The notes under the pieces were generated by a model. That model was not told where the DNA came from. It was given only the letters and a program-made list of their open reading frames with translations, and did no database searches. This document shows, piece by piece, positions 1-6,469 of a stretch of DNA of 8,664 nt. The stretch is from positions 1-8,664 of the forward strand of contig JABDPH010000334.1 of the NCBI GenBank assembly GCA_013042925.1. Reading direction: 5' to 3'. Source of the stretch: Eudoraea sp. GTDB taxonomy: Bacteria > Bacteroidota > Bacteroidia > Flavobacteriales > Flavobacteriaceae. The position numbers and the translations under genes are program-made. Each line of letters begins with the position of its first letter. Position 1 is the first letter of the stretch.

Positions 1-700
1 GAATAAGGATCAATTTCCGATAAAATTTTTCACGGATTATTTTAACCAACCGCACTCCAATAAATAACCCTAAAATGATACCAGGGATAAGTTTTAGGTC
101 TATCATTAAAGTTTCCCAACTTATAGTTTTCCAAACAAAAATGTGAAAAGGTAGTTTAATGGCATTTACAATCAGGAACAGCCACGCCGCGGTACCTATA
201 AATACATTTTTAGGGAGTCGCATCGCCAAAAAATAGATATTTGAAAAAGCACCGGCTAAATTTCCTATCATTGTGGTAATACCCGCCATTACGCCCATAA
301 AACCTCCAAAAGCCCAGTGTGAAGGGACCGATTTTGATTTTCTCAAATCCCACCAGTACATTAATAATACACTTACCAGAATAATAGCAGACATTCCAAT
401 TTTAAATATTTTTTCCGGAAGGTCTTTTCCAATCAGGACGCCTATCAATAGACCAAAAACCATCCATGGCAGGAAGCGTAAAATATAATTCCATTGTGCG
501 TGCCTGTTGTAATAAATCACTGCAAAGACATCACCTACCAAAAGTAAAGGGACAATAAGACCGGTAGATTCTTTGGCTCCGAAGGCCAGTGCCATGAGGG
601 TGACAATAATAATGGCAATACCTTTAAGTCCTGCCTTAGAAATCCCGAGGATTACAGAAGCAGTAAAAGCCAAAATCCAGGAAGTAGTCGTGATTTCCAA
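1..700 (-). CDS. TauE/SafE family permease (5' part; 3' end outside window)
   Basis: My reverse-strand translation gives about 233 residues with no stop, running off the window start, so the C-terminus is missing. The N-terminal half reads as hydrophobic helices with the TauE/SafE pattern: a first helix with GISKAGLKG (family form GxSKxGxxG) near residues 18-26, then LMALAFGAKESTG and a VGDVFAVIYYNRHA segment. The second repeat half begins around FGGFMGVMAGITTMIGN near residues 130-147. The family exports or exchanges small anions, often sulfite, sulfoacetate or related organosulfur compounds, across the inner membrane; the substrate here is unknown. The frame is open upstream to a TAG at about 755 but holds no ATG or GTG before the conserved region. 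TTG at 698-700 is therefore the likely start, giving an N-terminus LEITTSWILAFTASV with Met initiating. It is divergent from the symporter gene. The family is clear, the start less so. Confidence 0.87.
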   Translation of the reverse strand, partial: MEITTTSWILAFTASVILGISKAGLKGIAIIIVTLMALAFGAKESTGLIVPLLLVGDVFAVIYYNRHAQWNYILRFLPWMVFGLLIGVLIGKDLPEKIFKIGMSAIILVSVLLMYWWDLRKSKSVPSHWAFGGFMGVMAGITTMIGNLAGAFSNIYFLAMRLPKNVFIGTAAWLFLIVNAIKLPFHIFVWKTISWETLMIDLKLIPGIILGLFIGVRLVKIIREKFYRKLILI

Positions 701-741
701 AACAGTTTGTTTAGTATTTAGTTGGTCTGCGGAACAAAAAA

Positions 742-749
742 CAAAAGTA
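742..749 (-). promoter_or_regulatory. Putative Bacteroidota -7 element for the TauE/SafE gene
   Basis: The minus strand reads TACTTTTG, an exact match to the Bacteroidota -7 consensus TAnnTTTG. It lies about 40 nt upstream of the proposed TTG start. No TTG at the usual -33 distance is visible, so this is a half match only. An initiation point near 735 would leave a leader of about 35 nt and would rule out an upstream extension of the reading frame. Confidence 0.4.
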
Positions 750-762
750 TCCTAAAAAATAA

Positions 763-770
763 TATCTTTA
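763..770 (+). promoter_or_regulatory. Putative -7 element for the symporter operon
   Basis: TATCTTTA matches seven of the eight positions of the favoured form TATCTTTG, 21 nt before the symporter ATG. No TTG is seen 17-23 nt upstream, so the call rests on one box and its position. It would give a very short leader of about 15 nt. Confidence 0.35.
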
Positions 771-791
771 TGCCACGACCAAAACCAAACT

Positions 792-2603
792 ATGGAACTA
801 AGTACGCTAGACTATTCGTTTATAATTGTATTTTTCTCAATTGTTCTTAGTATCGGGATTCTTGTTTCAAAGAAATCCGGGAAGAATACATCAGAATTTT
901 TCTTATCCGGCCGAACGATGCCCTGGTGGCTTTTGGGTCTTTCCATGGTGGCAACCACATTTTCGACAGATACACCAAACCTGGTTACAGATATTGTAAG
1001 GACGAATGGCGTTTCAGGGAATTGGGTCTGGTGGGCCTTTCTAATAACCGGCCTGCTAACGGTTTTTGTTTATGCCAAGCTTTGGAGAAAATCTAATGTA
1101 AATACAGATCTCGAGTTTTATGAGATCCGTTATGGTGGTGCTCCGGCAAGATTTTTAAGAAAGTTTCGCGCTGTTTACCTTGGGGTTATTTTTAACGTAA
1201 TCACAATGTCTGCGGTTACTCTGGCAGCAATTAAGATTGGTGGAATAATGCTTGGATTGGAACCTTGGCAGACCGTAATAAGCGCCGGATTAATTACGGT
1301 GACTTTTAGTGCATTAGGTGGATTTAAAGGTGTTGTATACACAGATTTTTTGCTGTTTTTTGTTGCAATGGGAGGCGCAATCGGCGCCGCATATTATTTG
1401 GTAAATCTGCCTGAAGTAGGAGGTATTGAAGCAATTATGGCAAATGAAAATGTCCGGGATAAGTTGAATATACTACCGGACTTTAGCAACAGGCAGGCAC
1501 TAATAACTCTTTTTATTATACCCCTTGCAGTACAATGGTGGAGTTCATGGTACCCGGGTGCGGAACCAGGTGGTGGTGGATATATTGCGCAAAGAATGCT
1601 GGCTGCTAAAAATGAAAATCATGCCATTGGCGCAACATTTTTCTTCAACATTATGCATTACGCTTTGCGGCCCTGGCCCTGGATCCTTGTTGCTTTAGCT
1701 TCATTAGTGGTTTATCCGGATATTGCCAGTATTCACGAGGCATTCCCAAACATGACAGAAGATAAATTAGGACATGATTTAGCATATTCCGCCATGCTTA
1801 CCAAGTTACCCAGTGGACTTCTTGGCTTGGTACTTGCTTCTTTAGTTGCTGCCTATATGAGTACAATTTCGACCCAGTTAAACTGGGGCTCTTCTTATAT
1901 TGTCTATGATTTTTATAAACAACAGATAAACCCCGATGCTTCAGAAAAAAGATTGGTTGCGGTGGGTAGATTGTCCACAGTGGTCCTAATGGTATTTAGC
2001 GCTCTTCTTGCCTTGTTATTACAAAACGCACTTCAATTATTTGAAGTATTGTTGGTTTTTGGCGCAGGTACCGGTTTGATTTTTATTTTGAGGTGGTTCT
2101 GGTGGCGGATAAATGCCTGGAGTGAGATTACCGCAATGTTTGCTTCCGGTATAATATCCATTGTTCTTAAACTAACAGCAGTAGGACCATTTTTATTTGC
2201 TGCAGATACAGGGGTGTTCCCCGATTGGTCTGAGTATATTTTTGTTGTTTTAGTGACCACATTCATATGGTTGGCTGCTACTTTTATGACTCAGCCCGAA
2301 TCTAAATCAGTGCTGAGAGATTTCTATAAAAAAATTCAACCCGGAGGCCCCGGCTGGAAGAAAGTAATTAATGAGGCAAACTCGGATGGGGTAGTAATTG
2401 CAGATCCTGAAGAAAAGTGGAGTGTTCCCCAGGGCATTTCGGCAATGGTTTTGGGTTGTGTTCTTATTTATACCTGCATGTTTGCCACGGGTTATTGGAT
2501 TTATGGGGAAATTAAACTGGCCTCCATATTAACGGTACTGGCTATTGTTTCCGGAATTTTATTAGCTCGCATCTGGAACCGTATGAAAGAAAATATTTTA
2601 TAG
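792..2603 (+). CDS. Sodium:solute symporter (SSF family), 603 aa
   Basis: This is an inner-membrane symporter of the SSF (SLC5-like) family, expected to drive solute import with a sodium gradient. The N-terminus has the family layout: a first helix at about 8-25, then EFFLSGRTMPWWLLGLSMVA with the typical unwound substrate/Na region (STDTPNLVTD). A SALGGFKGVVYTD segment follows near residues 173-186. WWSSWYPGAEPGGGG at about 249-263 and HYALRPWPW near 291-299 mark a Bacteroidota subfamily with no substrate known to me. A Ser/Thr cluster MSTISTQLNWG begins at Met356; S360/T361 fall where SSF proteins bind Na2. About 13 or more hydrophobic helices are visible, plus a soluble loop (about 498-542) before the last two. 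The ATG gives a normal N-terminus. The acyltransferase gene starts 4 nt after its stop, so the two are almost certainly co-transcribed. The neighbour hints at a sugar substrate, but this is inference. Confidence 0.93.
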   Translation: MELSTLDYSFIIVFFSIVLSIGILVSKKSGKNTSEFFLSGRTMPWWLLGLSMVATTFSTDTPNLVTDIVRTNGVSGNWVWWAFLITGLLTVFVYAKLWRKSNVNTDLEFYEIRYGGAPARFLRKFRAVYLGVIFNVITMSAVTLAAIKIGGIMLGLEPWQTVISAGLITVTFSALGGFKGVVYTDFLLFFVAMGGAIGAAYYLVNLPEVGGIEAIMANENVRDKLNILPDFSNRQALITLFIIPLAVQWWSSWYPGAEPGGGGYIAQRMLAAKNENHAIGATFFFNIMHYALRPWPWILVALASLVVYPDIASIHEAFPNMTEDKLGHDLAYSAMLTKLPSGLLGLVLASLVAAYMSTISTQLNWGSSYIVYDFYKQQINPDASEKRLVAVGRLSTVVLMVFSALLALLLQNALQLFEVLLVFGAGTGLIFILRWFWWRINAWSEITAMFASGIISIVLKLTAVGPFLFAADTGVFPDWSEYIFVVLVTTFIWLAATFMTQPESKSVLRDFYKKIQPGGPGWKKVINEANSDGVVIADPEEKWSVPQGISAMVLGCVLIYTCMFATGYWIYGEIKLASILTVLAIVSGILLARIWNRMKENIL

Positions 2604-2607
2604 AATT

Positions 2608-3696
2608 GTGAAAGAACGAATTATCTCCGTCGATATTTTTCGGGGTCTTACCATAGTCCTTATGATTTTGGTAAACACACCGGGAACCTGGTCTAATGTT
2701 TATGCACCTTTTTTACATGCCGAATGGCATGGTTACACCCCTACGGATCTGGTTTTTCCATTCTTTCTTTTTATAGTAGGAACTTCCATAGCATTTGCAT
2801 ATAAGAATAAAACCACAAGTTCGGCTACGTATAAAAAAATTACGGTTAGGACCTTGAAATTAATCGGTTTAGGACTTTTCCTGGGAGCATTTACAATTCA
2901 TTTTCCTTTTATTAAGGATTTCGAAAGTATCCGGTTTCCCGGGGTCTTGCAGCGTATAGGGGTCGTTTTCTTTTTTGCCGCAATTTTATTTATAAATTTT
3001 AACTGGAAAGTACTTCTTGGTATTTGCATAACTATAGTTCTTGGATATTGGATATGGATGGGATTTATTCCTATTAATGGGATGGAGCCAACATTTGACA
3101 GAGCACCCAATAACTGGGCTAACTATATAGACCTGAATATAATTGGCACCCATATGTACAAAGAGGATTATGATCCCGAAGGATTATTTAGCACGCTGCC
3201 AGCGATAGCTACTTCTTTGATGGGCATATTTACCGGTTTAATTCTTTTGTCAAAAAGAACCAAAAAGGAATTGCTGCTATTTGGAATTGGGGCAGTTTTA
3301 GTTGTTATAGGTCATCTGTGGGACCTTGTGTTTCCTATTAATAAGGCTATTTGGAGTAGCAGTTTTGTGATAGTAACAGCGGGGTGGGCTAATATATTCC
3401 TGGCTTTAATTTATTATCTGACAGATATTAAGGGACTAAAATTTGGCAGTATTTTCCGATATGCCGGTTCTAATGCAATCACGGTTTATTTTTTATCAAG
3501 CTTTGTTACCAAAATATTCTATTCAATAAAAATTGATGAGCAAACAACACTTCATCAGTGGCTGTTTCAGAATATTTACATTCACGATATTATGCCGGTT
3601 GAGTTATCTTCACTCCTGTATGGATTAACTGTAGTTTCCTTCTATTTGTTACTGGCTTATGTAATGTACAGACGCAAAATATTCATTAAGGTTTAA
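2608..3696 (+). CDS. HGSNAT/NagX-like transmembrane acyltransferase (DUF5009/DUF1624 type), 362 aa
   Basis: This is a multi-pass membrane protein resembling bacterial NagX and the lysosomal heparan-alpha-glucosaminide N-acetyltransferase. That enzyme uses acetyl-CoA on one membrane side to acetylate a glucosamine on the other. Visible family marks are SVDIFRGLTIVLMILVN at residues 7-23, then FLHAEWHGYTPTDLVFPFF at 35-53. The latter holds His37 and His41 near the position of the family's catalytic histidine. YDPEGLFSTLPA lies at 188-199, FPINKAIWSSSFV at 242-254 and NAITVYFLS at 289-297. About 10 hydrophobic helices are present and the length is normal for the bacterial family. The start is GTG, 4 nt after the symporter stop; no in-frame ATG lies before the conserved SVDIFRG motif. 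Known members in other phyla sit in N-acetylglucosamine utilisation clusters, so an amino-sugar role with the upstream symporter is plausible but unproven. The 3' end converges on riboflavin synthase. Confidence 0.88.
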   Translation: MKERIISVDIFRGLTIVLMILVNTPGTWSNVYAPFLHAEWHGYTPTDLVFPFFLFIVGTSIAFAYKNKTTSSATYKKITVRTLKLIGLGLFLGAFTIHFPFIKDFESIRFPGVLQRIGVVFFFAAILFINFNWKVLLGICITIVLGYWIWMGFIPINGMEPTFDRAPNNWANYIDLNIIGTHMYKEDYDPEGLFSTLPAIATSLMGIFTGLILLSKRTKKELLLFGIGAVLVVIGHLWDLVFPINKAIWSSSFVIVTAGWANIFLALIYYLTDIKGLKFGSIFRYAGSNAITVYFLSSFVTKIFYSIKIDEQTTLHQWLFQNIYIHDIMPVELSSLLYGLTVVSFYLLLAYVMYRRKIFIKV

Positions 3697-3733
3697 CATC
3701 TGGGGCAAGAACTTTAATGTGATGTATAGCTTA

Positions 3734-3745
3734 AAAAATATTTTT
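3734..3745. terminator. A/T palindrome in the convergent intergenic gap (weak, possibly bidirectional)
   Basis: AAAAATATTTTT is a perfect 12-nt palindrome in the 52-nt gap between two genes that end facing each other. It has no GC stem, so any hairpin would be weak. Position is the main reason to suspect a role in ending transcription on both strands; nothing else in the gap looks like a terminator. Confidence 0.22.
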
Positions 3746-3748
3746 CAA

Positions 3749-4339
3749 TCAGGCTTGTAATTCCAGATACCGGGCAACGTATTTGCCAATTACATCAAAT
3801 TCCAGATTCACCACACTACCAATTTCATATTCTTTAAAGCGTGTATGCTCATAGGTATATGGGATAATTGCCACACTAAAAGCATTTTTTTCAGAATTAA
3901 CGACCGTTAAGCTAACCCCGTCTACAGTAATTGATCCTTTTTCAATCGTAATATTATTAAGTTTCGGATCGTATTCAAAAGTAAACAGCCAACTACCATC
4001 ATTCCTGATTATTTTGCTGCAAACAGCTGTTTGGTCTACATGGCCCTGAACCAGGTGCCCGTCTAATCTGGAACCCATAACCATGGCTCTTTCCAGGTTT
4101 ATTAGCTGTCCTTCCTTTAATTCTGAAAGGTTTGTTTTTTGTAATGTTTCATCAATAGCAGTAACTGTATAATTAGAGGTGTCTTTTTCTACGACGGTCA
4201 GGCATACCCCATTGTGCGATACACTTTGATCTATTTTTAATTCGTCCGTTATAAGAGAACTGACAGTTATGTGAAGATTCCCTCCTTCTTTTCGCAATCT
4301 GTGAATTTTGCCTAAAGTTTCAATTATTCCTGTAAACAT
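3749..4339 (-). CDS. ribE: Riboflavin synthase alpha chain, 196 aa
   Basis: This enzyme converts two molecules of 6,7-dimethyl-8-ribityllumazine into riboflavin plus the pyrimidinedione precursor, the last step of vitamin B2 synthesis in the cytoplasm. The sequence shows the two-barrel (lumazine-binding) architecture. The N-terminal barrel starts MFTGIIE and contains SHNGVCLTVV at 41-50, with Cys46 in the position of the conserved barrel cysteine. RLDGHLVQGHVD spans 91-102 across the junction. The second barrel has KGSITVDGVSLTVV at 134-147 and ends in IGKYVARYL. The length of 196 aa is typical. The start is the ATG at 4337-4339, because family members begin exactly at MFTGI. The frame stays open upstream on this strand into pdxA, but that extension is not conserved and runs through the divergent promoter region. 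It is a single gene divergent from pdxA with a 58-nt gap. Some annotation schemes call this gene ribC. Confidence 0.96.
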   Translation of the reverse strand: MFTGIIETLGKIHRLRKEGGNLHITVSSLITDELKIDQSVSHNGVCLTVVEKDTSNYTVTAIDETLQKTNLSELKEGQLINLERAMVMGSRLDGHLVQGHVDQTAVCSKIIRNDGSWLFTFEYDPKLNNITIEKGSITVDGVSLTVVNSEKNAFSVAIIPYTYEHTRFKEYEIGSVVNLEFDVIGKYVARYLELQA

Positions 4340-4356
4340 GTATCGTTTAAAATAAG

Positions 4357-4364
4357 TAGTTTTG
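4357..4364 (+). promoter_or_regulatory. Putative -7 element for pdxA
   Basis: TAGTTTTG is an exact TAnnTTTG match 33 nt upstream of the pdxA ATG. No clear TTG is seen at -33; the upstream bases there lie in the ribE start region. Initiation near 4370 would place the in-frame TTG at 4362 outside the transcript, supporting the ATG at 4398. Confidence 0.4.
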
Positions 4365-4369
4365 CTCTG

Positions 4370-4377
4370 TAAAAGTA
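4370..4377 (-). promoter_or_regulatory. Putative -7 element for ribE, facing the pdxA promoter
   Basis: The minus strand reads TACTTTTA, one mismatch from TAnnTTTG, about 30 nt before the ribE ATG. If both this box and the pdxA box are used, the two transcripts would overlap at their 5' ends. No TTG at -33 is seen, so the call is weak. Confidence 0.28.
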
Positions 4378-4397
4378 GAAATAAAGAGTTTGATATC

Positions 4398-5444
4398 ATG
4401 GAGGAATTTGCAAAAATAAGGGTTGGGATTTCCATAGGTGATTTAAATGGGATAGGAGGCGAAGTAGTCCTGAGAACATTTGAGGATTCCAGAATGACAG
4501 ATTTATGCACCCCAATTATTTTTGCGTCAAACAAGACTATTTCGAAATTAAAGAACGATCTGAAAATTAATATCAACTACAATGGTATTAAAGACGCGCA
4601 AAAAGCTATAGCAGGTAAAGTTAATGTAGTAAATGTCTGGGCCGAAACCCCAACTATTAACTATGGACAAGCTACTGAAGAAAGTGGAAAATATGCTTTA
4701 AAATCGCTTCGGACCGCTGTAAAAGCTTTAAAAAATAATGAGATAGATTTATTGGTAACGGCTCCTATAAATAAAAAAAACATACAAACTAAAGATTTTA
4801 ACTTTCCCGGACATACAGATTATCTGGCGAGTGAATTGGAAGGGGAAAGTTTAATGTTTATGGTTACTGAGAATCTTAGAATTGGTTTACTTACAGATCA
4901 CCTCGCTGTGAAGGATGTACCGAAAGCCATTACACCTGAACTTATACGCAATAAAATCCGGGTAATGGAGAATGCCTTAAAAATGGATTTTGGTATTCGA
5001 AAACCAAAAATTGCTCTTTTAGGGATTAATCCTCATAGTGGAGACAATGGGGTCATTGGCAAAGAGGATGATGAAGTACTAAAACCGGTTATTCGTGAAT
5101 TATCAGATAACGGACATTTGGTATATGGGCCATATGCGGCTGACAGTTTTTTTGGATCTGAAGCATATAAGAGCTTTGATGCAATTCTTGCTGCCTATCA
5201 TGATCAGGGTTTAATTCCCTTTAAAACGCTCTCCTTCGGCAAGGGAGTGAATTTTACTGCTGGTTTGTCTAAAGTGCGAACATCCCCGGATCACGGCACA
5301 GCTTATGAAATAGCAGGCAAAGGAAAGGCTGATCCGGCTTCTTTTAAAGAAGCGATATTTATGGCAATAAGTATCTTCAGGAAAAGGAAAGAGTTTCAAA
5401 AGCTAATGAAAAACCCTTTGCAAAAACAGAAAATGAAACGTTGA
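4398..5444 (+). CDS. pdxA: 4-hydroxythreonine-4-phosphate dehydrogenase, 348 aa
   Basis: PdxA oxidises 4-phosphohydroxy-L-threonine with NAD; the decarboxylated product is condensed by PdxJ with deoxyxylulose 5-phosphate to make pyridoxine 5'-phosphate. The N-terminus carries VGISIGDLNGIGGEVV at 9-24, the family's GDPxGIGPE region in its Bacteroidota form. TAPINK at 121-126 and FPGHTDYL at 136-143 (His139) are substrate-site motifs. The three divalent-metal histidines are visible as TDHLAV (His168), NPHSGDNG (His213) and AYHDQG (His268). TSPDHGTAYEIAGKG near 296-309 is the C-terminal conserved block. Length is normal. The start chosen is ATG 4398, which gives a short leader peptide before the conserved strand; the in-frame TTG at 4362 adds 12 unconserved residues and overlaps the promoter box. 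The gene is divergent from ribE. A 117-nt gap and a strong promoter separate it from the DUF177 gene. Confidence 0.96.
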   Translation: MEEFAKIRVGISIGDLNGIGGEVVLRTFEDSRMTDLCTPIIFASNKTISKLKNDLKININYNGIKDAQKAIAGKVNVVNVWAETPTINYGQATEESGKYALKSLRTAVKALKNNEIDLLVTAPINKKNIQTKDFNFPGHTDYLASELEGESLMFMVTENLRIGLLTDHLAVKDVPKAITPELIRNKIRVMENALKMDFGIRKPKIALLGINPHSGDNGVIGKEDDEVLKPVIRELSDNGHLVYGPYAADSFFGSEAYKSFDAILAAYHDQGLIPFKTLSFGKGVNFTAGLSKVRTSPDHGTAYEIAGKGKADPASFKEAIFMAISIFRKRKEFQKLMKNPLQKQKMKR

Positions 5445-5505
5445 TAATTTGAATATAACCCATTTGTTTTCGGCATATTCCTTGGGAAATATATTTTCTT
5501 TTTAA

Positions 5506-5535
5506 TTGGGTTTTTAGAAAAAAAAGGTATCTTTG
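5506..5535 (+). promoter_or_regulatory. Consensus Bacteroidota promoter TTG-N19-TATCTTTG
   Basis: TTG at 5506-5508 is separated by exactly 19 nt from TATCTTTG at 5528-5535, a full match to the Bacteroidota housekeeping sigma consensus. Expected initiation is near 5541, about 20 nt before the DUF177 ATG. It should drive DUF177 and rpmF. It is the best promoter in the window and fits the high demand for a ribosomal protein. Confidence 0.78.
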
Positions 5536-5561
5536 CACGCCTTAAACTAGTGTATAGCGCC

Positions 5562-6092
5562 ATGAAGAATAAGGAATACATTATTCCTTTTGCAGGATTA
5601 AAACAAGGGAAACACAAGTTTGAATATCATATAGATAATACGTTCTTTGAATCTTTTGATTACCTTGAATTTAATGATGCGGCTATTAGCCTGCATATTG
5701 CATTGGACAAATTGTCTACGGTTCTCGAGCTTGAATTGAAATCGAAAGGTATAGTAAATCTCCATTGTGATCTTACTAATGAACCTTTTGACCAGAAAAT
5801 AGAAGCTTCTTTGAAACTTTTAGTGAAGTTCGGTGAAGCCTTTAATGACGAGGATGATGAAATACTCATTATTCCACATGGAGAACATCAGGTTAATATT
5901 GCACAATACATTTATGAAATGATAGTATTGTCAGTGCCTTCCAAGCGCATACACCCCGGGGTTTTAGACGGGACATTAAATTCAGAAGCACTTAAAAGGC
6001 TTGAAGAATTGCAACCAAAAGAGAATAAGAAAGACAAGAATAAAATAGATCCCAGGTGGGAGGCATTAAAAAAATTACTAACGGATAAATAG
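5562..6092 (+). CDS. DUF177/YceD family protein, 176 aa
   Basis: This is a soluble protein of the DUF177 (YceD) family, almost always encoded just upstream of rpmF. Homologues in plants and E. coli have been linked to 23S rRNA accumulation, suggesting a ribosome-biogenesis role; the mechanism is not established. The N-terminus ([19 protein letters not shown], 4-22) and [10 protein letters not shown] are typical of the flavobacterial branch. The central family motif is present as CDLTNEPF at 69-76 but has one cysteine, not the paired cysteines of many YceD proteins. The acidic stretch NDEDDE (95-100) precedes [18 protein letters not shown] and the conserved [11 protein letters not shown] turn. 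A lysine-rich linker (153-161) leads to [11 protein letters not shown] at the C-terminus. ATG 5562 is preferred over an in-frame GTG at 5550 because the family begins here and the promoter would leave the GTG only about 8 nt of leader. rpmF follows after 8 nt. Confidence 0.9.
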   Translation: MKNKEYIIPFAGLKQGKHKFEYHIDNTFFESFDYLEFNDAAISLHIALDKLSTVLELELKSKGIVNLHCDLTNEPFDQKIEASLKLLVKFGEAFNDEDDEILIIPHGEHQVNIAQYIYEMIVLSVPSKRIHPGVLDGTLNSEALKRLEELQPKENKKDKNKIDPRWEALKKLLTDK

Positions 6093-6100
6093 ATTATAAA

Positions 6101-6298
6101 ATGGCACATCCTAAAAGGAAAATATCCAGAACAAGAAGAGATAAGAGAAGAACTCATTATAAAGCAGTTGCCCCTACTCTTGCAAAGGATCCAACAACAG
6201 GAGAATTGCACCTTTATCACAGAGCCCATTGGCACGAAGGTAAATTGTATTACCGCGGGCAGGTTCTAATTGATAAGACAGAAGAAGAAACAGTATAG
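6101..6298 (+). CDS. rpmF: 50S ribosomal protein L32, 65 aa
   Basis: L32 is a small basic protein of the large ribosomal subunit. The N-terminus [22 protein letters not shown] is the classic Bacteroidota L32 start, with many Arg/Lys for rRNA contact. It continues [34 protein letters not shown] in segments that align to the L32 core. No cysteine occurs anywhere in the protein, whereas many L32 proteins, including those of several Bacteroidales, carry a four-cysteine zinc ribbon, so this is a zinc-independent (C-minus) form. Length is normal. It lies 8 nt after the DUF177 stop, and an intrinsic terminator begins 20 nt after its stop, closing the two-gene unit. Confidence 0.96.
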   Translation: MAHPKRKISRTRRDKRRTHYKAVAPTLAKDPTTGELHLYHRAHWHEGKLYYRGQVLIDKTEEETV

Positions 6299-6317
6299 CG
6301 TATCTGGCTATAATTTT

Positions 6318-6351
6318 AAACTCCCACTTATAAATTAATGGGAGTTTTTTT
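6318..6351 (+). terminator. Intrinsic terminator after rpmF
   Basis: A perfect 9-bp stem, AAACTCCCA at 6318-6326 with TGGGAGTTT at 6339-6347, encloses a 12-nt A/T-rich loop. It runs into a seven-T tract ending at 6351. It should stop most transcription from the DUF177-rpmF promoter before fabH, which then needs its own promoter or read-through. Confidence 0.85.
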
Positions 6352-6385
6352 ATGGCGTAGACCAAAATCTTTAAATATCAGCTTT

Positions 6386-6419
6386 TTGGTTAAAAAGTCC
6401 TAAAAATTGACTATTTTTC
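6386..6419 (+). promoter_or_regulatory. Possible promoter for fabH-accB-accC
   Basis: TTG at 6386-6388 and TATTTTTC at 6412-6419 (one mismatch from TAnnTTTG at the last base) are 23 nt apart, at the long end of the accepted spacing. It sits between the rpmF terminator and fabH and would give a leader of about 45 nt. Placement supports it more than the match does. Confidence 0.33.
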
Positions 6420-6469
6420 ACGGATTTTCGACCATTTTTTAAGGTTTCTTGATAATAACCACATTTACT

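Noticed and set aside
273..755. Two plus-strand open frames (273-488 and 573-755) opposite the TauE/SafE gene
   Set aside because: Their translations show no family features, while the minus strand has one long frame with clear permease helices over the same bases.
2033..3110. Minus-strand frames at 2033-2266 and 2898-3110 under the symporter and acyltransferase
   Set aside because: Both are antisense to conserved membrane-protein sequence, with no family signal, promoter or plausible start context.
4340..4576. N-terminal extension of riboflavin synthase on the minus strand up to 4576
   Set aside because: Riboflavin synthases begin at MFTGI, and the extension is antisense to the conserved start of pdxA and crosses both promoter boxes.
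5457..5517. Possible pdxA terminator: AACCCA (5457-5462) with TGGGTT (5507-5512) followed by T residues
   Set aside because: The stem is only 6 bp with a 44-nt loop, and the right arm overlaps the -33 TTG of the strong promoter, so it is better explained by the promoter.
25..6426. 14-nt identical sequence ATTTTTCACGGATT at 25-38 and 6413-6426
   Set aside because: One copy is inside the permease gene and the other is upstream of fabH. A single A/T-rich 14-mer match in 8.6 kb is within chance expectation and no further copies were noticed.
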